64,000 bases of DNA from Ifrita kowaldi (GCA_013398055.1 VZRS01002791.1:122473-186472), one strand, 5' to 3'. Shown: positions 47,051 to 59,635, counted from the stretch's first letter. Translations and numbers: made by a program. The notes: a model not told the origin generated them from the sequence alone.

Positions 47051-49798
47051 GGATCCTCAGAGTGTCTCAGGTCAACAGGTTAATCAGGACTTTCAGCATT
47101 CCCAGGATCCAGTGCCCCCCATTACAGAGGCTTTGGGGGTCATCTCTCATTTGTCTCACAAAACCAACTCGCTGCTGTTCCCACAATGCCAAGTTTGAGG
47201 TGAGAGAAGAGCAGCAAGGACCCTGACAGCTGCTGGGACTCCGAGAGCCATAACCTGCTGCTGCCCAGCCATGGAATGTGTCCAGGGATCCTCGGGATCC
47301 CCGACAGCAGCCGGGCTTTGGGCTGGGAGGAGGGCTGAGCCTCTACTCCACTCTAAAAAAGCTCCCACTCTACACCAGGCTTTGCAGGAGGTGCTTCACT
47401 GGAGAGAAAGGCACCAGGGAGGAAAGCGATGGTGACAAGTAACAAGGAGAAAAGCAAAGAGAACTCTGGACTCGGTAATTTCTGGCCAACGATTGTCTCT
47501 AATAAGGTTTGACTGTATTAATTAATTGAGATGTGCCTTGGAGAGAGGGAGCTGCTGCTCATGGAAGCCAGCCAGGAAGAAAAAACTCCTCATTTTCTCT
47601 GCAAACCTTCTGACTAGACCAGATCTCTGAGGTTCAGTGTGGCAGGCCCTGGGGAGATGGGCAGGTTTTCAGGGCCTGTGACACAGCTACAGGTAGAATT
47701 TGGTTGTCATGAACTGCCAGGGAAGGTGGCCAGGGGTGGAGGAGGACAAAGATTTTGATTAATTTCCTACAGGAAGCCAAAATGTCTGCACTTTCCTTGT
47801 CTGTGTAGGAAGAAAGACAAAAATAAAGATCTGTGTCATTCCTCAGAGGTTCAGGTCACTGGTAGGGCTCAGACCTCTCCAGTCCTTACACTCCCACTGT
47901 CTTTGCTGTCAGTCCCAATAACAACTCCCACATGAGCATCCCTGGGAGGCAGAGACATTGGTGGGCTGGATGGACCAGGACTGCAGCAGGTGACCTCAAA
48001 TAAGCCCTTCCAAAACACCGCAGATCCTGCAGAGCTGGGTGCTGAGCACCAACGTGGGTGCAGGTCCCCGGGGAAGGAAATGCCTCAGCCTCTGCTCGAG
48101 CCTGTCCTGCAGCTTGTCCTTGGAGAATCGGAGCTCTGGTGTGCAAGGTTGGGGGTTCCTATCGCAGGGAACGCACAGCGCGTGCAGGAGGAGCCACCGT
48201 GCCCAGGGATGGAGGCAGCACGTGTTTATAGTTTGCACAGACTCTTCCTGGGCCTCGGGAAATGTGCTGGAGATGGTCTGTGCACCCTTCCAGTCCAAAT
48301 GTCAGCTATGGACTGGCAGGGAGGACAAAACAGACCCTTCCAGCTCTGCTTCTCTGTGATGCAGAGAAACTTGTCCCTTGCTTTGAGTGCTGTGGTGGCA
48401 GGAGCTCTGTGCCCATGGCACATCCATGGATCTGGATTCCTGGATGTCTCCAAGGACCCTCCCACTGCCGCTGCAAGAAGTGATGGATGTCGAGGAACAT
48501 CCTGCAGCCCTGTGACCTGCCAGCAGGAGCACGAGCTGAGTGCAAGCACAGTGATATCAGCTTGCCCAAGAGAAAAACCCCGCCACAACAGAGACACGAC
48601 TGTGTTAGACTCGGTGTCTCCCAGGGTTCTTTTCATGCAATTTTTTCTCTTGGAAGTTTCAGCCTGGGAGCAGAAGGAATCATTTCTAGAGCTGTTCACT
48701 GTTCCTAATTTTTTTCTAAATTTCTGTGATTTGGGTGTTAGTGTCTGGGTTTAAACTAAATAGAGTAAAAATGTTGCTGACAACCCTTGTAACTCCTACT
48801 ACACTTTCTAGAGCCAGCACTTGAGAAAATGCTGGACAGAGGTGGGTACTGCCTGGCACAGGGTTCGGAAGGGCAGGAATAAGAGATGTTGAGCCAGTTC
48901 TGGGATTCCCTCATGTTCCCTTTGGACACGATTTCAACACACTTGGAAAGAAACTGTCCAGCTTTCCACAGATGCTTTTTCTGCCATTAGAGGGAAATAA
49001 TTGAGACTGAAACTACTTCCACTAATTGTCTGTATTTTAAATCTGGAGTGGTGCCAAGTTCCTGCCTGGAAATTGTTCCAACAGCTGTTGTTACCAGGCT
49101 CCCCAGGAGGATGTTTGCACGGCACGTGGTCATCGGGCACCGTGGGAGATGGGTCTGGTCACACAGCCCATCCTCACATCAATCAAAATTATGTTCCCCA
49201 TGCTGCCGTGTTTCTGCCTGCTGAACATTTTTAGGTCTGTAAAGGCTATGACATAATTTCAAATCCCAAAATAAAGACAAAACAGAAGGCAAATACTTTC
49301 CCCCGAAAGACAAAGGATTCTGAGTCTCTACAGAGGATTGAAAGACACATATTTGCAGAGGAAGAAGGGGGATGAGATGTTTTCAGTGACCTTTGTTTAA
49401 CCCAAGAGACCACCAGCTCACGAGCCCTTCTCTGGCTTCAGCCATGGTCATTCCTGTGGTGCTTTCTGGAGCCGATGGCTGCAGCCTACATGGATGTTTC
49501 AAGCACAGAAGGCCTTAGGGAGAGCAAGCAGCAGGGAAATCATGGTGATGAGCTCAGCTCAAGCAAACTCACCCAAAATCTAGATGTACAGTAGATATCT
49601 GGTTTAAGGCCCACAGATTCACCTCCTTCTCTGTACCCAACTCTCCCAGAAACCCATGGGAAGCTCAACGCCGTGACACAATGAAAACACCTCAATATTT
49701 TGGAAGGTATTGTACAAGCCTTGATGGGTAATTTAATCCCAGAATCTGTCAATAATGTAATAGAATCACTGAATATCACAAAATGGTTTGGGCTGGAA
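47051..49798. other. Contig bounded by Ns, placement doubtful
   Basis: This is 2748 bp of unique-looking sequence lying between two contigs that overlap by 264 bp. A 254-codon plus-strand open frame occupies 47990-48754, with overlapping open frames on the minus strand, but none is recognisable. The right end carries the first 38 bp of a CR1 cut off by the N at 49799. The contig may belong elsewhere or be an alternative haplotype. Confidence 0.75.
49761..49798 (-). mobile_element. CR1 3' tail cut by the contig end
   Basis: The sequence tagaatcactgaatatcaca, then aaatggtttgggctggaa, is the start of an inverted CR1 3' end. It stops at the N at 49799, and the sequence after the N is not CR1. 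The element's remainder is therefore missing from the assembly. Confidence 0.85.
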
Positions 49799-49799
49799 N
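49799..49799. other. Assembly gap, single N
   Basis: One unknown base lies exactly at the left edge of duplicate copy 2 and interrupts a CR1 element on its left. Confidence 0.95.
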
Positions 49800-50063
49800 G
49801 AGGCTGTTGAAAAGCTTTGCTCTGACAGCGCTGGAAAATGCCTCTCATTTAGCCACAGACACAAAGCAGCCTCTGCTCCTGCTGTGCCACCACTGCTTTT
49901 AGAGAGATCTGCCTGGTTTGGGACTCAGCTGCTCCCTGCTGAGGATGAGCCCTCGATCCCCCTCCAATCCGTGTCCCAGCCACCTGCATCCTCCTTTCCC
50001 AGGCTGGGGGGCACCAGGGGCTCCTGCAAGCTGTGTGCCCCAGGGTCCCACACCCCGGACTCG
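49800..50063. repeat. 264-bp duplicated sequence, copy 2 (contig start)
   Basis: Identical by eye to 46786-47049. The sequence continues naturally after 50063 (gtggccagggctcag), so this copy is joined to unique DNA on the right while copy 1 is joined on the left. That is the signature of an unmerged overlap. Confidence 0.93.
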
Positions 50064-50278
50064 TGGCCAGGGCTCAGCTGGGGCAGCTGTAGGGCAGGGG
50101 CTGAGGCCTGGGGACATTCCTGGTGCTGGGGTATCCCAGCTCCTCCTGCTGAGCCAGGGGGCAAACCCCAGCCCCAGCACATGCTCCCAGGGAAGCAGCA
50201 CCTCTCAGCAGGAAGGATGGCAGGGGTCTTGCTGCCTCCACCTTCATGGCATTGTCCTGAACCTTCCTCCCCTCCACA

Positions 50279-50387
50279 NNNNNNNNNNNNNNNNNNNNNN
50301 NNNNNNNNNNNNNNNNNNNNNNNNNNNNNNNNNNNNNNNNNNNNNNNNNNNNNNNNNNNNNNNNNNNNNNNNNNNNNNNNNNNNNNN
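50279..50387. other. Assembly gap, 109 Ns, in a probable minisatellite
   Basis: The 17-bp word ccttcctcccctccaca occurs directly before the gap (50262-50278) and directly after it (50388-50404). Either a GC-rich tandem repeat was not resolved or the two contig ends overlap and the gap is not real. Confidence 0.95.
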
Positions 50388-50544
50388 CCTTCCTCCCCTC
50401 CACATCCTGCCCCTACGGGCCATGCCCTGGCCTGCCTGCACTCCGGTACTTCCCAAAGGGTCAAAACAACAGGGGAGGCATTCTGCAGCAGTGTGACACA
50501 AAATCAAACACTGTTTCTTTTTGCTGATGTGTGCTGTGGTTTTG

Positions 50545-50564
50545 TCCTTCCTTCCTTCCTTCCN
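50545..50564. repeat. (CTTC)n microsatellite ending in an N
   Basis: Four CCTT/CTTC units are followed by an unknown base at 50564. This is another likely join or low-quality call at a simple repeat. Confidence 0.88.
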
Positions 50565-52081
50565 AGCTCTATTTCACCTCAACAGAAGGGGCTTTGGGCT
50601 CATTTTGTGTGTAGATGTGCCTGACCTGAGTCATGTGAGCCATGTGGGTGTGGGAGTGTGGCTGAGGTGACGATGGCCGCGTGTTCGTGTGTGTGTCCCC
50701 ACCGGGAACGTGCTTTATACTAAAGATGCTTTGGCATTAATGTGTAAATTAAAGTATGACTGCAATAATGGTCAAAAGGGAGCCCAAAAGAGAACAGAGA
50801 AGATTGATTATGTGCATATTTTAAGTGCTTTGTGACTCCGAATGTTTATTTGAAAAATAAGAGTGAACGAGAAGCACTGACACTACAAATAAAAATAATA
50901 AAGGGAAATACATCTCTTTTATTATTAAATTATAGATTAAAATAGGAAACAAGGGGGAATATAGAAACATGTATCTCTTTGTGGAGGCTTTCTATAACAA
51001 TCATCATAAAATAACGTAGCAGTACCTGACAGCTTAAATAAAGACAGGAGCTGAGGCTCCTATCTACACATTTATCTCCTCTGATCCAGACAGGGTAAAG
51101 AGGCATAAAAGGCTGGGATAATAACATCTTCCCTGCACACCAGCTCCCAAACGATAGGCAGATTTTATACTCGGTTACTCCACATAATGTCAACATTGTT
51201 AGAAAACAAAAGCACCATGAAGGAACATCTTTTTGCCTCCTTCTCTTTCACCCTTTTTTCCTCCTGATCTATTACTCTGTGATTTCTGTGTAACACACGA
51301 AGGGGCAGATCAGAAGCTCTGCTCTTGGTATCAGCCCCTGGATCTGTGGGGCAGCAGGACAAGGAACGAAGGGAAGGGGCAGTGAGGTTCAGATGGGTGC
51401 ACACAAATCAAATACAGAGAGGCAGAGAAAGCACCGGGCAATTCATCCAAGCCCTGTCCCTTCCCTGTGCAAGTGTCACAGGAGCTACAGGAGCTACAGT
51501 TCTCCACCACTCTGCCCTGCCACCACCCTCTGCCACCCCCCCTGTCGATGGTGGGACGGACAAAGCTGTGTCCCTGTGTCCCACCGGGGCCCCGCAGCAC
51601 GGGGGAGGCGCGGGAGGAGCCACAGCTCGCGCTGACCCGGCTGCTGGAGCTGCCGAGCAGCCTTGGCACAGCCTGGTGTTTGCTCCCTGCTGTCCAGGCT
51701 TTGTGCACTGAGATGGACTCAAACCCTGGGAGGTTCTGCCTGAGGCCCAGCCTATTCTTTCCCCAATTGCCTTCATCACCGACAGCCACCTGCTGCCCCA
51801 TAGCGATTCTCACACGTTCTTGGTATGTTCAAGGTGACACCACAGCAAGAAAATACAGCCTGGGGGAGTTCCTGCAACAAGCCACCCACACTCCTACGAA
51901 AAAATACTTACCTGGGACAGAACAAGCAGCACTATGAAAGGAGCTGGATTGCTGCATCTCCTTCCACACACACCTTTTCTGCTCTGAACTAACTCTTCCC
52001 ACAGTGGGCACTACTAGGAGCTCATTCCCTTTTCCAAAGCCTGTGGGATCTGAACTTCTTCTGAAACTTCTTATCAAACAA
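50565..52081. other. Non-coding stretch with AT-rich block
   Basis: The block 50725-51180 is AT-rich, with long A/T words around 50885-50950. Several frames are open at 51325-51937, but none is recognisable. The word aggagctac is tandemly doubled at about 51480-51498. Confidence 0.45.
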
Positions 52082-52203
52082 GGCCAGGTTGGACGGGGCT
52101 TGGAGCAACCTGGTCTAGTGGAAGGTGCCCCTGCCTGTGGCAGCAGGTGGATGATGAGCTTTTAGATCCCTTCCAACCCAAACCATTCCATGAATGTATG
52201 ATC
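52082..52203 (+). mobile_element. CR1 3' fragment
   Basis: The sequence ggccaggttggacggggctt, then caacctggtctagtggaagg, ends in aacccaaaccattccatgaa tgtatgatc. About 120 bp remain, little diverged. Confidence 0.9.
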
Positions 52204-55200
52204 CTGTCTAATTTGCCCAGGGGGCTCAAAAACTAGTGGGGGTGGACAGACTGACAGACATGCACAAGATCCATTTTCCCAGGAAAACACAGTTGGAAGA
52301 ACAACATAATTAAACTGTTCACCTTTAGTTGAATCAATTTCTTAATTCTTACCAGCCTGAAGGGTTTTCTCCAGGGACACCTACATTTGGCCAGTTGATT
52401 TGTTATGAGAAGACAGAGTTCTTGGCACTTACTTGAGGAGATGGGGAAAAATCTTGGCAGCAGCAACCCATATTCTTTTGAAAACATTTACTTTTGAGTC
52501 CCAGCATAATGGAAGGTGACAATAGGAGTGTTTGTCCAAGCCTGACTTGCAGCCAACCCCTCAGGGAGGTTACCTCCAAACTCCTGCCTTGCTCACCTCC
52601 ATTCCAGGGAGAACAGGGCCAGGTCTGAGGGCAGGAGTTCTCCTGTCCTGGGAGCAGAGAGGGCCTGGGAGGGGCAGAAGGTGACGCTGGGTCTAAGGCA
52701 GTGAGACTGTTCTAGTGGAGATGAGGAGCCAGCTCATCACCCAGTAACAACAGGCAGAGCTCAGGGCTCATCACCCAACACGGAGCCACTCCCAGCTGCA
52801 CCATCAAATGGCCATGGAGACCTTGGGCTGAGCAGTGCCATCTTCCCACGGTACCTTCAACATGAATTTGGGATATATTGGGTAAAAGGGAAGGTGAAAG
52901 AACTTTGGCCAACCCTCGACTCCAAGTGTTCCAGGCAGCAGGGTGACCCTCTGCCTGGTGACACTGTTGCTGTCTCAAAGGCCACACTGGCCCCTTGTTT
53001 AGCTCCTGGATGCACCCAGGACCTGCAGATCCTACACAACGAAGCACCGGTTACTCCTCATGCCTATGACTCACAACTCTCCTGAAAAAATTTAATCAAG
53101 CCTCAAGCAGGACTTAAACTGAGACCCTGCAATTTCTTTTTCCGTTATAATGAGAAAAACAGCCTAAACATTTCACTCCTAACACTCAAAACTTTTTCCT
53201 TCACTGCTTCACGCTGTTGCTGTCTCTCCTCCCCTCCCTGTCTTACAGGAGTGTGACTAATCCTCTTCCTTCCCTTGCACTGTTACCTTGAAGGTATTTA
53301 TAGAGTGTGATCATGTTCTCTCCTGTGCCTTCCTTCCCTCTTCAACTCTGGATAAACCAAGCACCCCCAGGCATCTCTCACGTGCCTTCTCTTTCTCTTT
53401 GAGGCCACGCTCGCTGCAGTGGCAAGCCAAGAAAGGCTCTGCCTGTTGGAGAGGACACTCCAGGGCTGATGCAGGCTCTGCAGGAAGCTTCTGACGGCCT
53501 TGTCCCGCGTACACACAGCCCGGCCTCCGGCTGCCCGCGTGCCTGCGCGTTTCACACGCTGAACAGCCAGATTCATCTGCTCCCGATAAACCAGCCAGTG
53601 CCATCATTCCTTCTGTACTGCCTCGTGTCATTGTGAGTGTGCTGCCTTCTGAGCTGGAAGCAGCAGAGGGGAAGATGAATGTAGGGCTTGAAGGAGATTA
53701 AACCGAAACATGTTTGTCCAGCAATATCTGGGAGCTGTCTGAGCAATGGCCAGTGCCTGGGAGGGACAGGGTGGTGTCAGTGCCCTGCCTCGCTGACTTA
53801 ACCAAGGAACCTCAAGGTGCTGGTCCAAATGACCCAGACCTGCCTCGCTCAGGCTGGTGAAGTCTCTTCCCCTGCAAAGCAGAGCCACCACTCGCACACC
53901 GACTGGGAATGGAACCCGGCTTGTGAGCAATGCCCAGGACAGGACTTGTTGGCCATGGCCAAAACCTCTTCAGGGATTTTAACAGGTGGGACAATTTTGA
54001 CAAGCAAATTCCCATGGCTCCAAGTGCTCCTGGGCTCTGAGTGGCCTCTGTGACCACCAGAGGAGCCACCAACTCCCCACAGTTCCAACCACCATTGGGA
54101 CCAGAGCCATCAGGTCTGTGAAACAGTTAGAAATGTCTCACTGGATTTCTTTCTTTCTCTTTTAACCATGGAAAAATATGCTCCCTGGGAAAATCTGGGC
54201 TTTGTAAGTAGGAAAACAAAACACTAAATAATGCTTTAATCTTGTTTTCTTTATCTTTAATTTTTCAGTTGTATAGATTGAAATGATGGGTCCTTGACTT
54301 CTCCCCCCAGCATCAGCTGCTTCCTTGGAGGACACGAGAACTTGGTGGCTTAGGGTGGGTTCCTCTCACTGACCAAGGGAAGAGCTAAAATTGTCACCGT
54401 GATTGGCTTTGTAGTCCTTGGAGATAACACCAATCTGCAGAGAGGGCCAGTGTCCCTCCAGGCCCGTCAGCCTCTCTCCACAATGGAAAGGAAAAGTTCA
54501 GAAGACCAGGTGAAAACCAGGTGGGATGAAACCCATTTCCTGCAGCCTACTGGGACCATCCCTGTCTGGTGTGTGGGCAGGGGACAAGTGAGAAACAAGT
54601 TCCATTTCTCTTCCTGTGCAGGGTCCCTCTGGGAAGACCATTTTCTGTTTTCTTAATAAAAGCAGATAAAACAAAAGAGAAACATCTGCGGCTTCATTTT
54701 AGTCCTCATTTTTCTTCCCCTGGAATTATACTTAATAAGCATTTTATTTTCCACTTGCTATCTTTTATTTCAAATTTTACTATTCCTGATCTGTCACTGT
54801 TGTTCGGAAGTCAAATTGTACCAAAAGCCCAATATTTTTCTGGGAAATGAGCTTCTGTTTTCCAGCTTGCTCTTCGATCAGAGGCTTTTATGTTGTGCAC
54901 TCCACGGCTGCTCCCCCTCTGTGGCAGACTCCAGCCCTTTGGCAGTGCCCATCCCCAATCCTGGTGCAAGGCAGGGTCCCTGATCCCTGTGCACAGGCTG
55001 CAGGAAGGTTTTCAGAGCACATTCCTCACCTGAACTTGGTTCCAGCCTGAGCACAAAGTGCGAGCTCAGTGGGTTGTGTGCTCGGGCAGGTGCTGCTAAA
55101 GCCACATTGCTCCTCAGACGCTGCTGAGAAATTCTGATCCCAGCCTGTAGTTTGCTGCTTCCCACAAACACAAATATCCCAGGTCAAATGCAGCGCTGTC

Positions 55201-56320
55201 TCCTGGCTCTGCCTCACAAGAATTTCCCTACTTTAAAAACATCCTTATTTTACACGTGGACGCAGTGAATTTGTGTCATTATCCAAAACCTGAGAGACCC
55301 AGAAACAGATGTTGCAATTCCTCATCCCATGGGACAGCATTCAACCTGCAGATTAAACTCTTCTGGGGGAGTTCACTGGGTTTCTTTTGGCTATTTGGAT
55401 CTTTTTAATTCGTGTTTGTTAGTTTGTTTTTTGCTCCAGCCCTCCCATTATGATCAAAACTCACTGGTAATGCGATAGCATCTGATAAACTCAGTTAGAG
55501 ACCTGGACCCCCTGGAGTCAGCTACTTAATTATCAACAGGCTTTCCAGCACACATTAAGGATTGCCGTGGCCGGTCTGTTGGGAGGGAGAACGAAGCAAT
55601 ACCAGGAGAGGGAGATAAATTTCCTTGCATTAGTCCCAGGAGGGTGGTAACTTCGGCACTGCTTTTCCCGGGATGTGTGTCCACACTCCACGCTGATGGA
55701 TGGCTCCCCAAGCTGACACTTCACCTGCAGAGAATCACATCACCTTTTGCAGAAGGAAAACGCAACTCTTAGAGGTTCCCCGGATCCAGAGAATGGACCT
55801 CAGACCTTTGCAGTCCTACGCTTTCCTCCTTCCAACTCCTGAATTCCCTGTTATCATGGGAAGCTTCATCTGCATCTTCTGTCCAACACCTCAGGAGCCT
55901 CTTCTCTTCCACTTCTCACCTCCAGACCAGAATCTGCTCAGAACCTTCTCCACTGCTCCCTTCCCAAAACTTCTGGCCCTGACAGAGATGTCTTGTAGCG
56001 CAAGTTTAGCAAAGTTCCCAAAACAGCAGGACAGCCTCTAAGGCTCTGTCCTAGGGGAGGTTTCTCATCTCAGGACATTTCCTTTTAGCATTCCAAGTGA
56101 TCACAAAAAGGAGACAAGATTTCTAATTAGACAGGGAATATCAGCATGTTCCCAGGGAATGGGGCACCCCAGCACCTTTGAGGAGTTCCACGGGGCAGCA
56201 CTTTTGGTTTAAGGTTTGCTAATTCTCCAAAGCCTGACAAGTCCTGCACTGATCCCATCAGCCCCCGAAGGGGAAACCGGCTCTTCTCCCTTTAACTAAT
56301 CTGAAATCAAAGCTTTATTA
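52204..56320. other. Non-coding stretch, nothing recognised
   Basis: These 4.1 kb have no CR1 that I can identify and no exon chain. Short open frames are consistent with chance. Confidence 0.5.
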
Positions 56321-56412
56321 ATAGAATCATAGAATCTTTTAGATTAGAAAAGACCTCTGAGATCATAAAGTCCAACCACTTCAGTCTCTCCTGCAGCAAT
56401 TCCCTACCAGGC
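56321..56412 (-). mobile_element. CR1 3' fragment, older type
   Basis: The plus strand has atagaatcatagaatctttt, then agattagaaaagacctctga and gatcataaagtccaaccact. This is an older CR1 subfamily than the 'gggttggaaggg' copies. Confidence 0.82.
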
Positions 56413-57476
56413 AGCAGACAAAAGGAGCCCACAGCCTTGCCCAAATTTGGGGTGCTGGAGGGTGAGGTGTCAGAGCCGCAGCATCGTCTCTTCTGAAGGT
56501 ATTGCATTTCTAACACACAGCTCGAGCTCTTCCTCATTCCAGCTCCTTGAGGAGACACCTCCTTCACGTTACCTTGAAGGTTTTTCCGGGCTCTGAGCAC
56601 CACGACCCCCTGAGCACTTTTCCCACACGGGAAGGAAAGCTCTGTGCTCCCTCTCCCAGGGACGGCGTGGCTGTGACAGGCAGCCCAAGGTGAGCAGTTT
56701 GTCTCTCAAGCAGCCTCGCTGGGTTATGTTCTCTTACCAAGGGGAAGAAACAAAACAAATGTCTTGGAAGGGGGGAAAAATGTACCGTGAAATTGCTGTA
56801 ACTCGTGTCAAATCAACTAACCTTGCAAGGAGGAGTGAATTCCTCACCAAGCAGAGGAAACACTTTGGCACACTCAGCCTTGTCTGAGCTTACACAAACA
56901 GGTCAAATGCCTTTGATTCATTCCAAGCCCTGGCTGATAATTCAGCATGCAGGGTTGCTCTCCTCTCCATTAGCAGACAGCAAACACAATGTCCTCACCT
57001 GCAGCCTTTATTACAGAGGACTCTGGGGGGGTTCTGTCGCCTCGAGCCTCGTGACAGGTTTTTAAGGTGCCTTGTGCTGTACACACCAAACATCAAAGAC
57101 AAACACCAGCAGCAACAAAGGGAACGATGCACAGTGCTGCAGGAGACAAGTGCTACCTCTCTCTCCAGGCTGCAGGGAACTGAGTCAGGATATCTGAGAT
57201 CACTGGGCGGGCTGTCACGGGCAGCTTATCGCTCCTCACACGCAGGGAAGTTGAAGTATCAGGAGAAATAGGTACTCTGATAGGAAAACTCGTTTATCCA
57301 AAGTCAGACACAGGTGACTGAGGAGCTGTGAGCTTCCTCCTGGATTTTCTTACTGGAGCAACTCTGACCAAGGGGGTCGGGTTGGCTGCGAGACAAATCA
57401 CTGCATCTACAGCCCTCACTCTGGAGCTGGAGTGCAGATCCCAGGCACCAGCTGTGGGGGACGCAGAGCACACAGC

Positions 57477-57562
57477 CACGGAAGCACGGAAGGGTTTGGT
57501 TTGGAAGAGACCTTAAAGCTCATCCTGTTCCACCCCTGCCATGGGCAGGGACACCTTCCCCA
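57477..57562 (-). mobile_element. Short CR1 3' fragment
   Basis: The plus strand has ggaagggtttggtttggaag, then ccatgggcagggacaccttc. It is truncated after about 85 bp and lies just left of the 57603-57783 tandem repeat. Confidence 0.87.
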
Positions 57563-57602
57563 AGAATGAGCAAGGGACAGAAAGACATTGAAGTTACAAT
57601 CG

Positions 57603-57783
57603 TGGTGGGGGTGATGCCTTTGGGGGATCCAATTAGAGCAGCAGGAGGGGAAAATTACAGTGTTCAATAAAGGCTGCAACAGTAAAAGAAGGTGGAGGTG
57701 ACACTTCTGGGGGGTCCAGTTTGGGCAGCAGGAGGAAAAAAAAAAGAACAGAGCGTTCAATAAAGGCTGCGACAGTAAAAGAA
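57603..57783. repeat. Two tandem ~90-bp units, each with AATAAA
   Basis: Copy 1 is 57603-57690 and copy 2 is 57691-57783. They share gcagcaggagg and ttcaataaaggctgc plus acagtaaaagaa, with substitutions and a longer A run in copy 2. Each contains an AATAAA hexamer on the plus strand in the same position. The divergence shows the duplication is not brand-new. Confidence 0.85.
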
Positions 57784-58851
57784 GATGAATTGAGAAATTC
57801 AAACCCCTTTATGATTGATTTGAGTGTTTATGTAAAATTCTCACGGACAGGACCACATGAACTCTGTACGAGTGGTGGCCCAGACACTGTGTTTGCTCAA
57901 AACAAAAATTCACAGCCATCTTCCAAGTGAAGGCTCCCTTCCCACGAGGCTGTAGCTGCCCTGTGTTTCCTTTGCTCTGATTAATGGAGGAGGATGGGAT
58001 TTCCCAGGAGGCACCAGCCAGCCTCATTTGATGCAAAGCTTGAAGCAAAGCCTGATTATTTTGCAGAGATTGAGTTCAATTCACCACCTCTTAAGGCACC
58101 CTGGAGCTCTCTCAGGACCTGTCCTGAGCATTTGCTGGGTCCAGTTCAGCTTTGAGGCTCCAGAGACCTGAAATCAGGCAGGGACTCCCAGAGTTGCTCC
58201 CGTTGCTGATGATCTGGAGAGTTGAATTCCTCCCATGGGCGCTCCCACTCCTCCCTGGGTGTGCAGCCATCGGTGGCTCAAGAGCCTGGAGGCAGAGGAG
58301 ATCTGAACAGCTGTGAGCAGCGTGTGGTCAGCAACAGCCCTGCAGCTCAGACAGCAACACTGCAGGTGAGTTCTAACCCAAATTATGCACTTGGCCTTTT
58401 TTTTCACTGTACAAGAAACAGGAAGTGAGGAGGAAAAACCCACCAGTTTCTCAAGTTTTAACTCCCAGCCCGTTAGCATCTGGACCTGTTTAAACTCCCA
58501 TCCCAAAGTGGACTGCCATCCCCTTGGGGGTAATGAATAGAAGGCTGAGCTTGGAGATGTCTGCAAGATGAGCAATTGGATCCTCCTTTTGGAAGATGCA
58601 CCGAAAAGTCTGTCCCATTCCTTTCTCCTCAAAACCCAGCTGCTGCACTCGTGTGTCGAAGCGCCCTCCGAGCCAGATGTCAGCAGCAGTGTGGGGAGTG
58701 CTGCAATAACTCTGCCAGAGCACTCAGTGGGGACAGGTATCACAGACAGCATTTTCCAGTTGGGTTCTATAAATCAAACCCACAGCACAACTGTTTTTAC
58801 TGCATCTTTCATGCAAACTGCTTTCCAGATGGGTTTGGATACAAAGAGAAA
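57784..58851. other. Non-coding stretch
   Basis: There is no exon chain. Open frames at 58174-58752 (minus) and 58568-58984 (plus) overlap each other, and the plus one runs into a CR1, so both are judged chance frames. Confidence 0.5.
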
Positions 58852-59215
58852 AACAGAATCAAAGAATAATTTAAATTGGAAAAGCCCTCTAAATTGGAAA
58901 AGACCACAGAGTCCAACCATTCCCCAGCACTGCCAAGGCCACCACTGCCCCACGTCCCCAAGGGCCACATCAACACAGCTCTGAAATCCCAACAGGGATG
59001 GGGACTCCACTGCTGCTCTGAGCAGCCAGACAGGCCTGTCCATGAAGAAATGTTCCCAATATCCAACTTAAACCTCCCCTGGCCCAGCTTGAGGCCGTTC
59101 CCTCTCCTCCTGTCCCTGTTCCCTGGGAGCAGAGCCCGACCCCCCCCGGCTGCCCCCTCCTGTCAGGGAGTTGTGCAGAGCCACAAGGTCCCCCCTGAGC
59201 CTCCTGTGCTTGGAG
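58852..59215 (-). mobile_element. CR1 3' fragment, about 360 bp
   Basis: The plus strand has acagaatcaaagaataattt, a short internal repeat of 'aaattggaaaag', then the caaggccaccactgccccac block and the 'ccctgttccctgggagcagagc' region. The right part matches the long copy at 17233-17706 in reverse orientation. Confidence 0.9.
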
Positions 59216-59635
59216 GGGACACCTGTGGAGGAAGGAGATGGATTCACATGAAGGGAGGTGAAGAGAGATGAGACTTGAGAGTGACAGGATATGACCAGGG
59301 CAGTTTTGAGCTGGAGAATATTTATCCAATACAACAGGATAGAGGGAAACACTTTTTTTCCCCATGAGGACACTGAGGCACTGGACAGTGAGGTTTATTC
59401 CGTCTCTCCGGGGATCCTCTGTCCCTTCAAGCCACCTGCTGCAGGCAGCTAAATCCCAGTGCCCCCAGCAGCTCCTGTGAGGTGGGGCAGAGTGCAGGAG
59501 ATGACCGGGCTCTGAGGACACACCACAGATGTGTGGTGGGCATGAATCCCATTCCCAAGGGCAGGGAAAAACGTCACTGCTGAGGGACTCAAGGGCCCCA
59601 GGGCAGATCTGCAGCTGGGGTACGACTTCTTACCA
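59216..59635. other. Short non-coding gap between CR1 copies
   Basis: Nothing was recognised. The minus-strand open frame crossing it continues into CR1 sequence and is spurious. Confidence 0.5.
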
